Below the pieces are notes generated by a model that was given only the letters and a program-made list of their open reading frames with translations, made no database searches and was not told the origin of the DNA. 64,000 nucleotides of DNA from Acidihalobacter sp. (GTDB taxonomy: Bacteria; Pseudomonadota; Gammaproteobacteria; DSM-5130; Acidihalobacteraceae). Every line of letters starts with the position of its first letter. Positions within the stretch are counted from its first letter, which is position 1. The position numbers and the translations under genes are program-made. Shown here piece by piece: positions 8,502 to 19,186 of this stretch. The stretch spans positions 32,910-96,909 of the forward strand of contig JALUXU010000009.1 of assembly GCA_027013225.1 (NCBI GenBank), given 5' to 3'.

Positions 8502-8948
8502 CTAGTCGTCTTGCAAAGATCTTCTCATTTCGCTGTGCATGATGCCGGCTTCGAGAAATGCTTCGCTGCTGATTCTGAACCCAAAGCGGCGATAAAAATC
8601 TAGCGCTTGCAGTTGGGCATGGAGAATGACCTCAGTGAAACCGCGCTCTTTTGCTTGGGCGATCAATGCCTCCATAAGTGCGTGGCCAATACCGCGCCCT
8701 CGCCATTCTTTCATCACGGCGAGGCGACCGATATGACCATCGGGGAGGAGTCGCGCTGTGCCCAAGGGTTTCCCCTGGAGGTCTTCGGCCAACACATGCG
8801 AGGCGGTGGCATCGTGCGCATCTTGTTCCAATGCCATGGGCACACCCTGTTCGATCACAAAAACCGCATAGCGCACCGTCATCAGTTGATCTTTTGCCTG
8901 CTCCCAAGCCACCCGCCGAATCCGGAATTCGCGCTCAGTCATTTTCAT
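8502..8948 (-). CDS. GNAT-family N-acetyltransferase
   Basis: The 148-residue protein has the GNAT acetyl-CoA binding motif A (IGRLAVMKEWRGRGIGHALM, about residues 73-92) and the motif B region (VILHAQLQALDFYRRFGFR). It resembles the ElaA/YjcF group of small acetyltransferases. The substrate cannot be told. It starts at 8948 with ATGAAAATG, overlapping the end of roxA by 14 bases, so it is translationally coupled to roxA. A second in-frame ATG at 8942 is also possible. Confidence 0.85.
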   Translation of the reverse strand: MKMTEREFRIRRVAWEQAKDQLMTVRYAVFVIEQGVPMALEQDAHDATASHVLAEDLQGKPLGTARLLPDGHIGRLAVMKEWRGRGIGHALMEALIAQAKERGFTEVILHAQLQALDFYRRFGFRISSEAFLEAGIMHSEMRRSLQDD

Positions 8949-10131
8949 CCTCAGGCTCGATTACGCCACGCTGCAATAGCCATAGCAGTAGAGAGTCCGT
9001 CTGCTCCTGTTCGCTATTTTGCAAATAATCGCCGCGATATTCGTACTCATTACATAGATAGGCCACCAGATCCCGATGATTGGGAAGAAGGCACATTTCC
9101 TCGCCATCTCCAAAAAAATGGACTTTCTCGGCTTCTGCATACCATGCAAGGCGAGCGGCGGGATTGCGTCGCAATGTTTTTCCTTGCGCAAGCAGATGAT
9201 GCAATTCTTCTTTTTTCCAGGTTTTAGCGTCGGGGTAAAGTCCACCCAGCTCGGCTCGCGGTTCGGTGACGTAGCGGCCGAACCACGAGGACAGATCATC
9301 GTCATCAACCGCCAGTGCTTCGCGGAGCAGCGCGATAGCGCGCTTGCGCGCCTCGTAGGTGATTTCTCCCGGGTTTTTCTGTGGCTTAATACCTGGGTCG
9401 GTGTAGCGCGCTGTCGGGTCGAGATGCGAGAGAGCATCATCCAACCAGGCTCCGAGGAGCTCTTTCTGGCTTGGCGCACGAAAGCCGATGGAGGCGGTCA
9501 TGCAATCGTCCAAAGCGACGCCATAGTGGGCGATTTGCGGAGGGAGATAGAGTAAGTCGCCTGGTTGCACCACCCATTCCTGTTGCGGCTCGAATTTTTT
9601 CAGCAGCGCGAGCTCAGTGTTCGGCAAGCGGTTTTCCGGATCAACGGGGCGGGTGTCTATCTGCCAGCATCTGCGTCCACGCAACTGCAACAAAAACACA
9701 TCATAGGCATCTGTATGCGGCCCCACCGAGCCATGAGGAGGGGCATAACTGATCATAAGATCATCAATGCGCCAATCTGCAATGAAACGGAAAGGTTCGA
9801 GCAAAAAGCGCAGGCGCGGAACAAACTTTTCCAAATCGTTTACCAGCAAGCTCCAATGCGTGGGCGGCAAGGCGGCGAAATCGGTTTCGCTAAAAGGGCC
9901 GTGACGCACTTCCCATGCTGTATTGCCATGTTCTATAACCAGCCGCGAAGGAATTTCTTCTTCCAGAGCCAAGCCTGCAAGTTCCTCCGGGTCGAGCGGA
10001 GGAACCACTTCCGGCATCGCCTGGCGCACCAATAGAGGCTTGCGCTGCCAGTAATCGCGCATAAATTCCGTAGCGGTTAGCCCGCCCAGCAAGCGCGCGC
10101 CACTTGGTGAATCAGACTGTTTGCAAATCAT
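8935..10131 (-). CDS. roxA: Ribosomal protein L16 arginine hydroxylase (RoxA/YcfD family)
   Basis: This is an Fe(II)/2-oxoglutarate-dependent JmjC oxygenase. The E. coli homologue YcfD hydroxylates an arginine of ribosomal protein L16. The facial triad is visible: His139 and Asp141 in GPHTDAYDVF and His202 in QIAHYGVAL. The N-terminal FMRDYWQRKPLLVRQA and a C-terminal winged-helix-like region complete the family pattern. At 398 residues it is close to YcfD length. It lies just downstream of purB, an arrangement also seen elsewhere in gammaproteobacteria. The substrate is assigned by family only. Confidence 0.88.
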   Translation of the reverse strand: MICKQSDSPSGARLLGGLTATEFMRDYWQRKPLLVRQAMPEVVPPLDPEELAGLALEEEIPSRLVIEHGNTAWEVRHGPFSETDFAALPPTHWSLLVNDLEKFVPRLRFLLEPFRFIADWRIDDLMISYAPPHGSVGPHTDAYDVFLLQLRGRRCWQIDTRPVDPENRLPNTELALLKKFEPQQEWVVQPGDLLYLPPQIAHYGVALDDCMTASIGFRAPSQKELLGAWLDDALSHLDPTARYTDPGIKPQKNPGEITYEARKRAIALLREALAVDDDDLSSWFGRYVTEPRAELGGLYPDAKTWKKEELHHLLAQGKTLRRNPAARLAWYAEAEKVHFFGDGEEMCLLPNHRDLVAYLCNEYEYRGDYLQNSEQEQTDSLLLWLLQRGVIEPEDEND

Positions 10132-10145
10132 TTGGGAGTGTTTGT

Positions 10146-11534
<1,389 letters not shown>

Positions 11535-11548
11535 CTAAAAACTAGCGA

Positions 11549-12736
11549 TTATAACGTCTTCGCACCCCGCGTCAGGCGAATACGGGTGATTTCCGAAGGC
11601 GCGCCAAAACGCTTCGGTGGCCCCCAGTAACCCGTGCCTCGGCTGACGTACACCCACAGTTTTCCATGCGGGTGCAGCCCTGCGGTATAGGGTTGCTGCA
11701 ACCGGACGAAATAATTCCATGGCCAGAACTGGCCTCCGTGAGTATGGCCAGAGAGCTGCAGATCGAAGCCGGCCCCGGCGGCGGCGTCCGCGCTGCGGGG
11801 TTGATGAGCGAGCAGAATGCGCACTGCGGCATCGGCTGGAGCATCTTCGATCGCCTTGGCGGGATCGCTGCGTTCTTCAGGAATAAACTGTTCGGCAGTG
11901 TAATCAGTGACGCCGGCGATAAGCAGCTTGACTCCTTTATGAACGATGATCTCATGGTGGTTCTTGAGCACCTTGAGACCCAGGCGGGCGAATTCGTTCG
12001 ACCAAGCCGGTTCTCCTGAGTAATATTCGTGATTGCCATTGACGAAATAAACGCCATAACGAGCTTTGAGCTGAGCAAGAGGTGCAACATGCGATGCCAG
12101 ATGTTCGGGTTTCCCATCCACAACATCACCGGTCACAGCCACGATGTCGGGATCGAGTTGATTGACGGCTTCCACGATGCGGGCGAGATAGCCGCGTTTG
12201 ATCGTGGGCCCCACGTGGATGTCACTGATTTGCACGATCGTAAAACCTTCCAGTTCGGGAGGCAGGTTCTCTATCGGCACCGCGATATCCACTACCCGCG
12301 CGCGGCGCCGGGCATTGACAAAGCCAATCAAAGTAATGAAAAACGCCAGGCAAGGTACGCCAGCCGCCGACCAGTACTGGGCCTCTTGGGGGCCGGCGCC
12401 ATGAACGAAAAGCATCGCGATCCCAACGAAAATGTCGCGTATCACTGTGAGCACGAGAAGACTGGAAAAGAATCCCAGCGTGACAGATCCCACCCAACCG
12501 AGCGCATCGGCTAGTCCACGATGGCGGATAAATCGGGAGATAATGGTGAGCGGCAATACCAGCCAGGAAAACGTCAGCCATGCTACGCCGAGGAGCCTGA
12601 CCCAGGCGGGGGCAAGTAGATCAGGTAGCAGGCTCCATCCCACCAGCGCATGTAAGAGTGCGAGAATGAAGGTGATGGTGGCGATAAAGCGATAGGGCGG
12701 CTTGCGGTTGCGGGGCGTCACGGCACGGGCACTCAA
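11549..12736 (-). CDS. Membrane-anchored metallophosphoesterase (YkuE-like)
   Basis: The N-terminal 140 residues hold four or more membrane spans (for example FIATITFILALLHALVGW and LGFFSSLLVLTVI). The C-terminal part is a calcineurin-like phosphoesterase with all metal motifs: QISDIHVGPT, VTGDVVDGK, VNGNHEYYSG, ILLAHQP and LSGHTHGGQFWP. YkuE-type proteins act on phospholipid-type substrates at the membrane, but the substrate here is not known. Its start overlaps the stop codon of the Crp/Fnr regulator gene by 4 bases, which suggests one transcript. Confidence 0.85.
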   Translation of the reverse strand: MSARAVTPRNRKPPYRFIATITFILALLHALVGWSLLPDLLAPAWVRLLGVAWLTFSWLVLPLTIISRFIRHRGLADALGWVGSVTLGFFSSLLVLTVIRDIFVGIAMLFVHGAGPQEAQYWSAAGVPCLAFFITLIGFVNARRRARVVDIAVPIENLPPELEGFTIVQISDIHVGPTIKRGYLARIVEAVNQLDPDIVAVTGDVVDGKPEHLASHVAPLAQLKARYGVYFVNGNHEYYSGEPAWSNEFARLGLKVLKNHHEIIVHKGVKLLIAGVTDYTAEQFIPEERSDPAKAIEDAPADAAVRILLAHQPRSADAAAGAGFDLQLSGHTHGGQFWPWNYFVRLQQPYTAGLHPHGKLWVYVSRGTGYWGPPKRFGAPSEITRIRLTRGAKTL

Positions 12737-13404
12737 AACGCCTCCAGACGGGAGCGCAAAGCAGTCATGTCGGTAATGCGGATGCGGGCGCCATCGATCG
12801 CCACCAGCCCATCGGAACGTAATTGATGCAACAGGCGCGAAAGAGTTTCCGGGGTGATACCCAGGCGGGATGCGATGACGTGCTTGGGGGCGCCGAGGGT
12901 AAATGAGGTGCTGGCGCTGCGTTCCTGTTCGTTGAGCAAGAAGTTGATCAGGCGATAGATGGCAGTATGGCAGGTCAGGGCCTCGACTTCCTGTATCAGT
13001 CCATGCATGCGTATGCTCAGGTGAGCCAGCATTCGCAAGGCCAGTGCATTGTCGGTTTCCAGCAAATCAAGAAAGGGGCGATTTTTCAGAATCACCACGG
13101 ACGAATCGTCCACCGCCTGAGCATTGACGGGATAGCGTCCCTTTTTCATGAACATCACGGCTTCAGCAAAGGATTCGCCCGGACGGATCATTTCAATCAC
13201 TTTCTCCGCACCTTCAGGCGTCACTTTTGCCAACTTGATCATGCCGCGTTCGACAACATAATACACTTGGGCGGGGTCGCCTTGTTCGAACAGCATTTCA
13301 CCTGCGTCCACTGATCGCCTTTGCCAACCGTTCGCTACCGCGGAGAGTTGGCGTTCATCGAGCGCAGTGAATAAGGGGCAACGACCTAATATGTCTGGAA
13401 TCAA
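12733..13404 (-). CDS. Crp/Fnr-family regulator, DNR-like (NO/nitrogen-oxide response)
   Basis: The N-terminal cyclic-nucleotide-binding fold spans about residues 10-120 (AGEMLFEQGDPAQVYYVVERG). The C-terminal helix-turn-helix contains ITPETLSRLLHQL, whose E-x-x-SR pattern is the FNR recognition helix type that reads TTGAT-N4-ATCAA. The N-terminal cysteine cluster of FNR/ANR is absent, which points to the DNR group that senses nitric oxide through haem. The gene lies 55 bases downstream of hcr, and a perfect FNR-type box precedes hcp, so it probably controls hcp-hcr. The effector is inferred, not seen. Confidence 0.82.
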   Translation of the reverse strand: MIPDILGRCPLFTALDERQLSAVANGWQRRSVDAGEMLFEQGDPAQVYYVVERGMIKLAKVTPEGAEKVIEMIRPGESFAEAVMFMKKGRYPVNAQAVDDSSVVILKNRPFLDLLETDNALALRMLAHLSIRMHGLIQEVEALTCHTAIYRLINFLLNEQERSASTSFTLGAPKHVIASRLGITPETLSRLLHQLRSDGLVAIDGARIRITDMTALRSRLEAF

Positions 13405-13458
13405 GATTGATCGGGTAGCAGGACAAAGATCGGCAGTATACCGTTATCGATGTCCGGA

Positions 13459-14523
13459 TCAACTGATATCGCACCGGCTGTCCTGAGCATCTCCTGCGAG
13501 ATAGCGTTCGAATATCAATGCATTGGGGTCGATGCCAAGGGCAATGGCGGCCTCGGTGACGCCCTCGACCAGGTGGGGGGAACCGCAGACATAGATATCC
13601 GGAGTTTCTTGCGCGCCGGCCAAGCTTTGCTTGAAAGCTTCGACCACAGAGCCGTGATAACCCGTCCATGAGGGACTGGGACGGGTCAGGCAGATCTGGT
13701 ATTGAAGGTTTGGGTAATCGGCCGCGAGCTGGGTGATCTCATCCTGGTAAAAAAGATCCTTTTCCGTCGATACGCCAAAAAATAATTTGACGGTATGGGG
13801 TTCCTGCCATTCGGCCATGCGCTTTAACATGGACATGATCGACGCCAATCCGCAGCCTCCGGCAACGAAATAACGGGGACGCAAGCCATGATCGCGCAGC
13901 ACAAAAGTGCCAAACGGCCCTTCGACCTCGAGCATCATTCCGGGCGCAGCCTGGCGATCAAGCCAAGTGGAAAAGACACCGCCGTGGCGCAGTTTGATAA
14001 GAAATTCCAGCGAGCCGTCCCAGTTCGGCGTATTGGCTAGAGAGTATGGACGCTGGATGTCGGTGTCGGGAATGCCGAGTTGGACAAACTGTCCCGGTTC
14101 GAAGTCAAGACTCAGTGCGCCTTCTTCGTCTGGTTCGAGTTGCAGTTCGAGTTTCACTGTATCGGGTGTGAGACGCGTCATGGTCGTGATTCGTGCGTTG
14201 CGCCGGGCGGGCGCTTCGAAGCGGATAAGATCATATTCGTAAGGCAAGCTCAGTCGCATGTCGCTTTGCGGGCGAGTGCAGCACATTAGCACCTCACCCT
14301 GGCTTCTGGCAGCCTCGCTCAGGGCGTCTTCACTGTAACCTTCAAGGCGATACTCCCCGCTGTCGCAATGGGCGATGCAAGCGCCGCAGGATCCGGAATG
14401 GCATTGGGCATTCAGATAGATGTCCACGCCTTCGGCGGCGCTGATGAGGTCTGTGTCTTCCGGACAGGAATAACTCAAGGTTTTTCCGTCCAGGGTAATC
14501 AATTCGATAGTATGGTCGCTCAT
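13459..14523 (-). CDS. hcr: NADH oxidoreductase Hcr, electron donor to Hcp
   Basis: Hcr passes electrons from NADH to the hybrid cluster protein. A plant-type ferredoxin domain is N-terminal, with the [2Fe-2S] ligands Cys41, 46, 49 and 81 (CHSGSCGAC and LMCCTRP). A ferredoxin-reductase module follows: flavin motif RPYSLAN and NAD motif AGGCGLASIMSML. The domain order (ferredoxin first) is the reverse of E. coli Hcr and resembles benzoate/methane monooxygenase reductases, so the name rests on the position 61 bases after hcp. The ATG at 14523 was preferred over an upstream start because it begins the ferredoxin fold directly. Confidence 0.8.
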   Translation of the reverse strand: MSDHTIELITLDGKTLSYSCPEDTDLISAAEGVDIYLNAQCHSGSCGACIAHCDSGEYRLEGYSEDALSEAARSQGEVLMCCTRPQSDMRLSLPYEYDLIRFEAPARRNARITTMTRLTPDTVKLELQLEPDEEGALSLDFEPGQFVQLGIPDTDIQRPYSLANTPNWDGSLEFLIKLRHGGVFSTWLDRQAAPGMMLEVEGPFGTFVLRDHGLRPRYFVAGGCGLASIMSMLKRMAEWQEPHTVKLFFGVSTEKDLFYQDEITQLAADYPNLQYQICLTRPSPSWTGYHGSVVEAFKQSLAGAQETPDIYVCGSPHLVEGVTEAAIALGIDPNALIFERYLAGDAQDSRCDIS

Positions 14524-14584
14524 GGTCTTGTTCTCGCATGAGATGCGGGCGGCATGAGCCACCCGCATTGGGAAGGGACAGGCT

Positions 14585-16243
14585 TTAGTGTGCCAGCGCT
14601 TTGGCGAGATCTTCTTCGGGCGTGCCGTTGGCGCGAAGATCGAAGCGCTCTTGCAGCACCGCGAGCAGGTTCGGTGTCAGATAGGCGGGCAAACTTGGGC
14701 CAAGGTGAATGCCTTTGACGCCGGCCGCCAGCAATGACAACAGCACGGCGGTGGCTTTTTGCTCGAACCACGACACCATCAAAGACAATGGTAGTTCATT
14801 CACGTTGCAACCAAAGGCTTCGGCCAAGGCTCCGGCGATTTTGAGAGATGAATGCGTATCGTTGCACTGGCCTATGTCGAGCAGACGGGGAATCCCACCG
14901 ATATCACCATAATGATGCTTGTTGAAGCGGTATTTGGCGCACCCTAATGTAAGCATGACGGTGTCATCCGGGGTCTTGTCGGCCAACTCCGTGTAATAGT
15001 TGCGACCTGGTTTGGCGCCGTCGCAGCCGCCAATGACGAAGAAATGTTTTATGTCGCCGCGCTTGACTGCCTCGACCACCTTGTCGGCCATATCGAGCAC
15101 CGTGTTGTGGCCAAAACCTATGGTGATTGTTTCCTTGGGGGCGTCTTCCTTGAATCCGGGCATGGCCTTGGCGGCCTGGATGACCGGGGCATAGTTGCCG
15201 TTATCTATGTGACGAATACCGGGCCAGCCGACCGGGCCGGTGGTGAACAGGCGATTGCGGTAACTTTTGGCCGGTTCGATCAGACAATTAGAGGTGAGTA
15301 CGATGGGGCCAGGGAATTCGGCGAATTCGCGTTGCTGATCCTGCCAGGCGCCGCCGTAATTCCCGACCAGATGCGCATGTTTCTTCAACTCCGGATAGGC
15401 ATGCCCCGGCAGCATCTCGCCATGAGTATAGACATTGATGCCAGTGCCTTCGGTCTGTTCGAGAATTTGCTTGAGATCATGCATATCATGGCCGCTGACC
15501 AGAATGGCCTTTCCAGCCTTCGGGGTGATGCGCACCGTGGTGATTTCCTGTGCTCCCAGAGTGCCGTTGTTGGCGGCATCCAATAAGGCCATGACTTTGA
15601 GATTGACTTCGCCAACGGCCAGGGCATGTGCGAGCAAATCCTCGATGTCGGTCGGATTCGTAGCCAGGTAGTCGAGAAGATCCTCGATTTGGGCGTCAAT
15701 CTCGGCATCTCGATACCCTAAAACACGGGCATGGTGCGAGTAGGCGCAAACGCCTTTCATGCCGTAAAGAATCAGCATGCGCAGGCCTGCCACGTCTTCT
15801 CCGACCTGTTCATGCCCGCGATTGACGGCGACCAAAGGCTCTTGGGCGAGCAAACCATCCATTGAATCGGCGGGCTGGAATTCGGCCGGTCCGCGTGGTT
15901 CTTCGGGAGAGATGGACTGGGCGGCGGACGCTTCCAGATAGCGGGATTTGAGCCTGTCGCGTATATTTTCCGCCTTTTTAATCATGGTGACAAAGCGGGT
16001 GGCCGTGAAGTTGACATTGGTCAGGGTGGTGAAGAAGCCGTACTGAATGAAATCGTCTGCTTCCTGATCGGTCACGCCGAGCGCGCGGGCGCGGCGGGCA
16101 TACTGAGCGATGCCCAGGATCTGGTAGATCAAAACGTCCTGCAGGTCGGCCGTGGTTTCATCCTTGCCGCAAGCACCATGGTCGCTTCTGCAACCGAATA
16201 CGCCGTCATTACTCTGGGTTTGTTCACATTGAATGCAAAACAT
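14585..16243 (-). CDS. hcp: Hybrid cluster protein (hydroxylamine / NO reductase) Hcp
   Basis: Hcp detoxifies nitric oxide or hydroxylamine with a hybrid 4Fe-2O-2S centre. The N-terminal cysteines Cys3, 6, 18 and 25 (C-x2-C-x11-C-x6-C) are the class II pattern of facultative anaerobes, which binds a [2Fe-2S] cluster. Hybrid-cluster residues are recognisable in [27 protein letters not shown] and [10 protein letters not shown]. The length of 552 residues is normal. A GGAGA ribosome site precedes the ATG. The gene is followed by hcr and the DNR-like regulator gene, and an FNR/DNR box lies 71 bases upstream. Confidence 0.96.
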   Translation of the reverse strand: MFCIQCEQTQSNDGVFGCRSDHGACGKDETTADLQDVLIYQILGIAQYARRARALGVTDQEADDFIQYGFFTTLTNVNFTATRFVTMIKKAENIRDRLKSRYLEASAAQSISPEEPRGPAEFQPADSMDGLLAQEPLVAVNRGHEQVGEDVAGLRMLILYGMKGVCAYSHHARVLGYRDAEIDAQIEDLLDYLATNPTDIEDLLAHALAVGEVNLKVMALLDAANNGTLGAQEITTVRITPKAGKAILVSGHDMHDLKQILEQTEGTGINVYTHGEMLPGHAYPELKKHAHLVGNYGGAWQDQQREFAEFPGPIVLTSNCLIEPAKSYRNRLFTTGPVGWPGIRHIDNGNYAPVIQAAKAMPGFKEDAPKETITIGFGHNTVLDMADKVVEAVKRGDIKHFFVIGGCDGAKPGRNYYTELADKTPDDTVMLTLGCAKYRFNKHHYGDIGGIPRLLDIGQCNDTHSSLKIAGALAEAFGCNVNELPLSLMVSWFEQKATAVLLSLLAAGVKGIHLGPSLPAYLTPNLLAVLQERFDLRANGTPEEDLAKALAH

Positions 16244-16313
16244 GGAATCGTCTCCTCATCGTCACTTATGTGGTAGGAGCGTTGATTAAAGCATGTGAAT
16301 CCAATGAGACGCC

Positions 16314-16327
16314 TTGATCTAAATCAA
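16314..16327. promoter_or_regulatory. FNR/DNR-type operator upstream of hcp
   Basis: TTGAT-CTAA-ATCAA is an exact match to the FNR/ANR/DNR consensus TTGAT-N4-ATCAA. It lies 71 bases before the hcp start codon, a distance compatible with class II activation. The regulator encoded downstream of hcr has a matching recognition helix. The site is in the shared 327-base intergenic region and is about 245 bases from the divergent phosphoribosyltransferase gene, so control of that gene is less likely. Confidence 0.85.
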
Positions 16328-16496
16328 GAGGGGGTAAAAATACAGGAAAGGTGGCTCTTTCAATGGTCGGGAAGATGCTAGTCTTGGCCTGCGTAGAGGG
16401 GCGCCGGCGGCATTCTGAACTTCGGCGAGAAAGTACTCCACAGCCGAATTCAATGCAAAGCGATCGCTTCCTCGAATTCACACAATGGTCTCGATC

Positions 16497-16526
16497 TTGA
16501 CAGAAGTGGAATGAAGGGTTTTTAAC
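16497..16526 (+). promoter_or_regulatory. Possible sigma70 promoter for the phosphoribosyltransferase gene
   Basis: A consensus -35 TTGACA at 16497-16502 is followed about 17-18 bases later by a weak AT-rich -10 (TTTAAC near 16521). The start codon is 45 bases further on. The -35 match is perfect but the -10 is poor, so this is tentative. Nothing else recognisable lies between here and the FNR box. Confidence 0.35.
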
Positions 16527-16570
16527 TCATATCCAAACTGGAGCGATTTCGAAAATAATACGAGACGTGC

Positions 16571-17251
16571 ATGAGGATACAGAAAGTGCATCTATCTCTT
16601 CCCATTCCTAATAGACATGTTGCCGGAGAGGCGCTCGCGCAGGTTCTCAAACAACGATATGGTCAGCGCGACGACATCATTGTCTTGGCGCTGCCGCGCG
16701 GCGGGGTGCCGGTAGCTGTCCCCATTGTTCGTGCCTTGCGTGCGCCACTCGACCTCATGCTGGTTCGAAAGCTGGGCGTTCCCTATCAGCCTGAGTTGGC
16801 TATGGGTGCGATCGCATCTGGCGGAGTACGCGTGCTCAATCCCGAGGTTGTACGTATGACAGGCGTTACTCCCGCGCAGATCGAGGCAGTGGCGGCCGAG
16901 GAACAACAGGAAATGGATCGCCGGGCGATGATTTATCGAGGAAATCGTCCCTGGCCTGATTTAACCGGACGTTGCGTCATTCTGGTGGATGATGGGCTTG
17001 CGACGGGGGCGACCATGCGCGCCGCCATAAAGGCCGTGCGCCATCAGGATGCGGTATGCATCGTCGTGGCTGTACCGGTGGCGCCTCCCGATACAGTAAG
17101 CGCATTGGCGAAAGATGCGAATGAAGTCATCAGCTTGTTCACTCCAGAGCCGTTCAGCGCCATTGGACAATGGTATGAGGATTTCTCACAGACTTCAGAC
17201 GAAGAGGTCATCGAGGCGCTGCGGGAGCTCTCTTCCAGGGAAGGAGAGTAG
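16571..17251 (+). CDS. Phosphoribosyltransferase-domain protein
   Basis: This is a 226-residue type I PRTase fold. The PRPP-binding loop VILVDDGLATGATM is at about 137-150, the N-terminal LALPRGGVPVA loop at 38-48 and an RKLGVPYQPELAMGAI stretch follows. Such stand-alone proteins are widespread, are often called putative phosphoribosyl transferases, and have no settled substrate. It is divergent from hcp and convergent with polX. The ATG at 16571 is the first in frame; a later start is possible because the first 15 residues are not conserved in type. Confidence 0.8.
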   Translation: MRIQKVHLSLPIPNRHVAGEALAQVLKQRYGQRDDIIVLALPRGGVPVAVPIVRALRAPLDLMLVRKLGVPYQPELAMGAIASGGVRVLNPEVVRMTGVTPAQIEAVAAEEQQEMDRRAMIYRGNRPWPDLTGRCVILVDDGLATGATMRAAIKAVRHQDAVCIVVAVPVAPPDTVSALAKDANEVISLFTPEPFSAIGQWYEDFSQTSDEEVIEALRELSSREGE

Positions 17252-17429
17252 CAACGCAACTGAGGAATTAAAAACCGATTTGAGGCTATTTGAGGATGAG
17301 CAGGCTGTTGGCCAAAATGTCTTCAAAATCGGACCCCATATCCATTTACGTATCAATCGCCCTCGCTGGAGGTAACGGGCAAATTATCCTTAAGGGCGGC
17401 CGTCCCGATTTCCTTGCGGTCGACTGGTT

Positions 17430-19157
17430 TCATGCCATCGTGGCGCGAAGACGTTTCTTCAAGGTGTTTATGTCCGCTGTATTAAGGATGTCTTCTTTTT
17501 CCAGCCAACCGCGCCTTGCCTGATGGATTCCAAAGGCCAGATTGGCAAAACCATCCGGAGAATGGCTGTCGCTATCGATGCATATTTTTACGCCCTCATC
17601 GCGCGCCATGCGGCAGTGGATGTCGTTCAGGTCGAGCCGTTTAGGTTGCGCGTTGAGTTCCAGATAACATCCACGTTCACGTGCGCCCTCGATCACTCGT
17701 ACCATGTCGATGGGGTAGGGGTCTCGTGCAAGTAAAAGGCGGCCAGTCGGGTGGGCCAGGACGGTGAAGTAGCGGTGATCCATGGCTTTGAGAATGCGGT
17801 CGGTCTGCTTTTGTTCGGATAGGTTGAAATGATCGTGAACAGCGCCTATCACTAAATCCAGACGAGAGAGAATGCTATCGGGCAAGTCGAGGCGACCGTC
17901 TTCAAGGATATCCACCTCTATCCCTTTGAGCAGCGTGATGTCCGTAGATTGCTCATTGAAAGCGTCGATGATTTCCATCTGTTGCGCGAGCCTTTTTTCG
18001 TCGAGGCCGTTGGCTATGCGTAAATGATGCGAATGGTCCGTGATGGCGAGATACTGAAGGCCGGCAGCGCGAGCGGCATTTGCCATGGCGGCAATATCGG
18101 CTTGACCGTCGCTGGCTTGCGTATGACAGTGCAAATCACCGCGCAGATCATGTAGTTCTATTAGACGAGGCAGTCGCCCTTCGCGTGCAGCCTCGATCTC
18201 ACCCCGGTTCTCACGCAGTTCGGGTTCGATGAAAGGTAATCCTACGCTTTCGAAAACCGATTCCTCCGTGAGACCGGCGACGCGGCGTTCATTTTTGAAC
18301 ACACCGTATTCATTGATCTTCAAGCCCAACTGTTGCCCTCGGCGGCGAATTTCAATGCTATGGGCGCGACTGCCGGTAAAATAGTGCAGCGCCGCACCAA
18401 AACTCGATGCAGAAACAACCCGCAAGTCGACCTGCAAGCCGTTGCGAAGAATCACTGTGGCGCGGGTTGAACCGCTTGAAACGACTTCGGCGATTTCCTC
18501 GTAATGCGTGAACTGTTGCATTACCGGCGGGGCATTTTCAGCGATTGCCAGGATATCCAGATCGCCGACCGTTTCCTTGCCGCGACGGTAACTGCCCGCA
18601 ATGACGACGCGTTTTACTTCAGCCAATGCTTGAAGCCAGTGCCGTAAAGGCTCAGCATATTGGCCGGCAATACTGAAAAGGAAGCGCTGCTCCTTGTTGC
18701 GATTTGCGGCAAGGGCTTCGAGGATGCGTTGCTCGGTCTTGGGGCCGAAACCTGGCAACTCACGCAAGCGTCCGCTTTTGGCCGTGTTGGCAAGCTCGTC
18801 CAGGGACTTGATACCCCGGGTTTCATAGAGCGTCTTGACCCGCTTCGGGCCAAGACCAGGCAGTTGTAGTAGGTCCTCTAGGCTGGGAGGCACTTCCTGA
18901 CGCAATTTTTGCAGGGTATGTGATTTGCCGGTGGCGACGATTTCAATGATTTTGGCGGCAATTTCTTTGCCAATGCCGGGCAGCTCGGTCAGGTCTTCCC
19001 CGCGGCTCACCCGCTCGGCCAATTCCGTCCCCTGGCTGCGTATGGTGCGCGCTGCGTTGCGATAGGCTCGCACTTTGAAAGGGTTGTCACCCTTCAGCTC
19101 CAGCAGATTCGCCAATTCATCGAAAATGGCAGCGATGTCTTCGTTGTGTACGGCCAT
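17430..19157 (-). CDS. polX: Family X DNA polymerase / 3'-5' exonuclease PolX
   Basis: PolX is a repair polymerase of the beta-like type with a C-terminal PHP nuclease domain. The N terminus has helix-hairpin-helix DNA-binding motifs (LTELPGIGKEIAAKI, LLQLPGLGPKRVKTL). The nucleotidyltransferase site is in AGSYRRGKETVGDLDIL. The PHP domain begins with DLRGDLHCHTQASDGQAD and continues with ITDHSHH, KGIEVDIL and IDSDSHSPDG, all metal-ligand motifs. At 575 residues it matches the bacterial family. It is convergent with the phosphoribosyltransferase gene and lies 30 bases downstream of rsmJ. Confidence 0.93.
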   Translation of the reverse strand: MAVHNEDIAAIFDELANLLELKGDNPFKVRAYRNAARTIRSQGTELAERVSRGEDLTELPGIGKEIAAKIIEIVATGKSHTLQKLRQEVPPSLEDLLQLPGLGPKRVKTLYETRGIKSLDELANTAKSGRLRELPGFGPKTEQRILEALAANRNKEQRFLFSIAGQYAEPLRHWLQALAEVKRVVIAGSYRRGKETVGDLDILAIAENAPPVMQQFTHYEEIAEVVSSGSTRATVILRNGLQVDLRVVSASSFGAALHYFTGSRAHSIEIRRRGQQLGLKINEYGVFKNERRVAGLTEESVFESVGLPFIEPELRENRGEIEAAREGRLPRLIELHDLRGDLHCHTQASDGQADIAAMANAARAAGLQYLAITDHSHHLRIANGLDEKRLAQQMEIIDAFNEQSTDITLLKGIEVDILEDGRLDLPDSILSRLDLVIGAVHDHFNLSEQKQTDRILKAMDHRYFTVLAHPTGRLLLARDPYPIDMVRVIEGARERGCYLELNAQPKRLDLNDIHCRMARDEGVKICIDSDSHSPDGFANLAFGIHQARRGWLEKEDILNTADINTLKKRLRATMA

Positions 19158-19186
19158 AATACGTTTCCTCGCGAACCATAGCCTTC

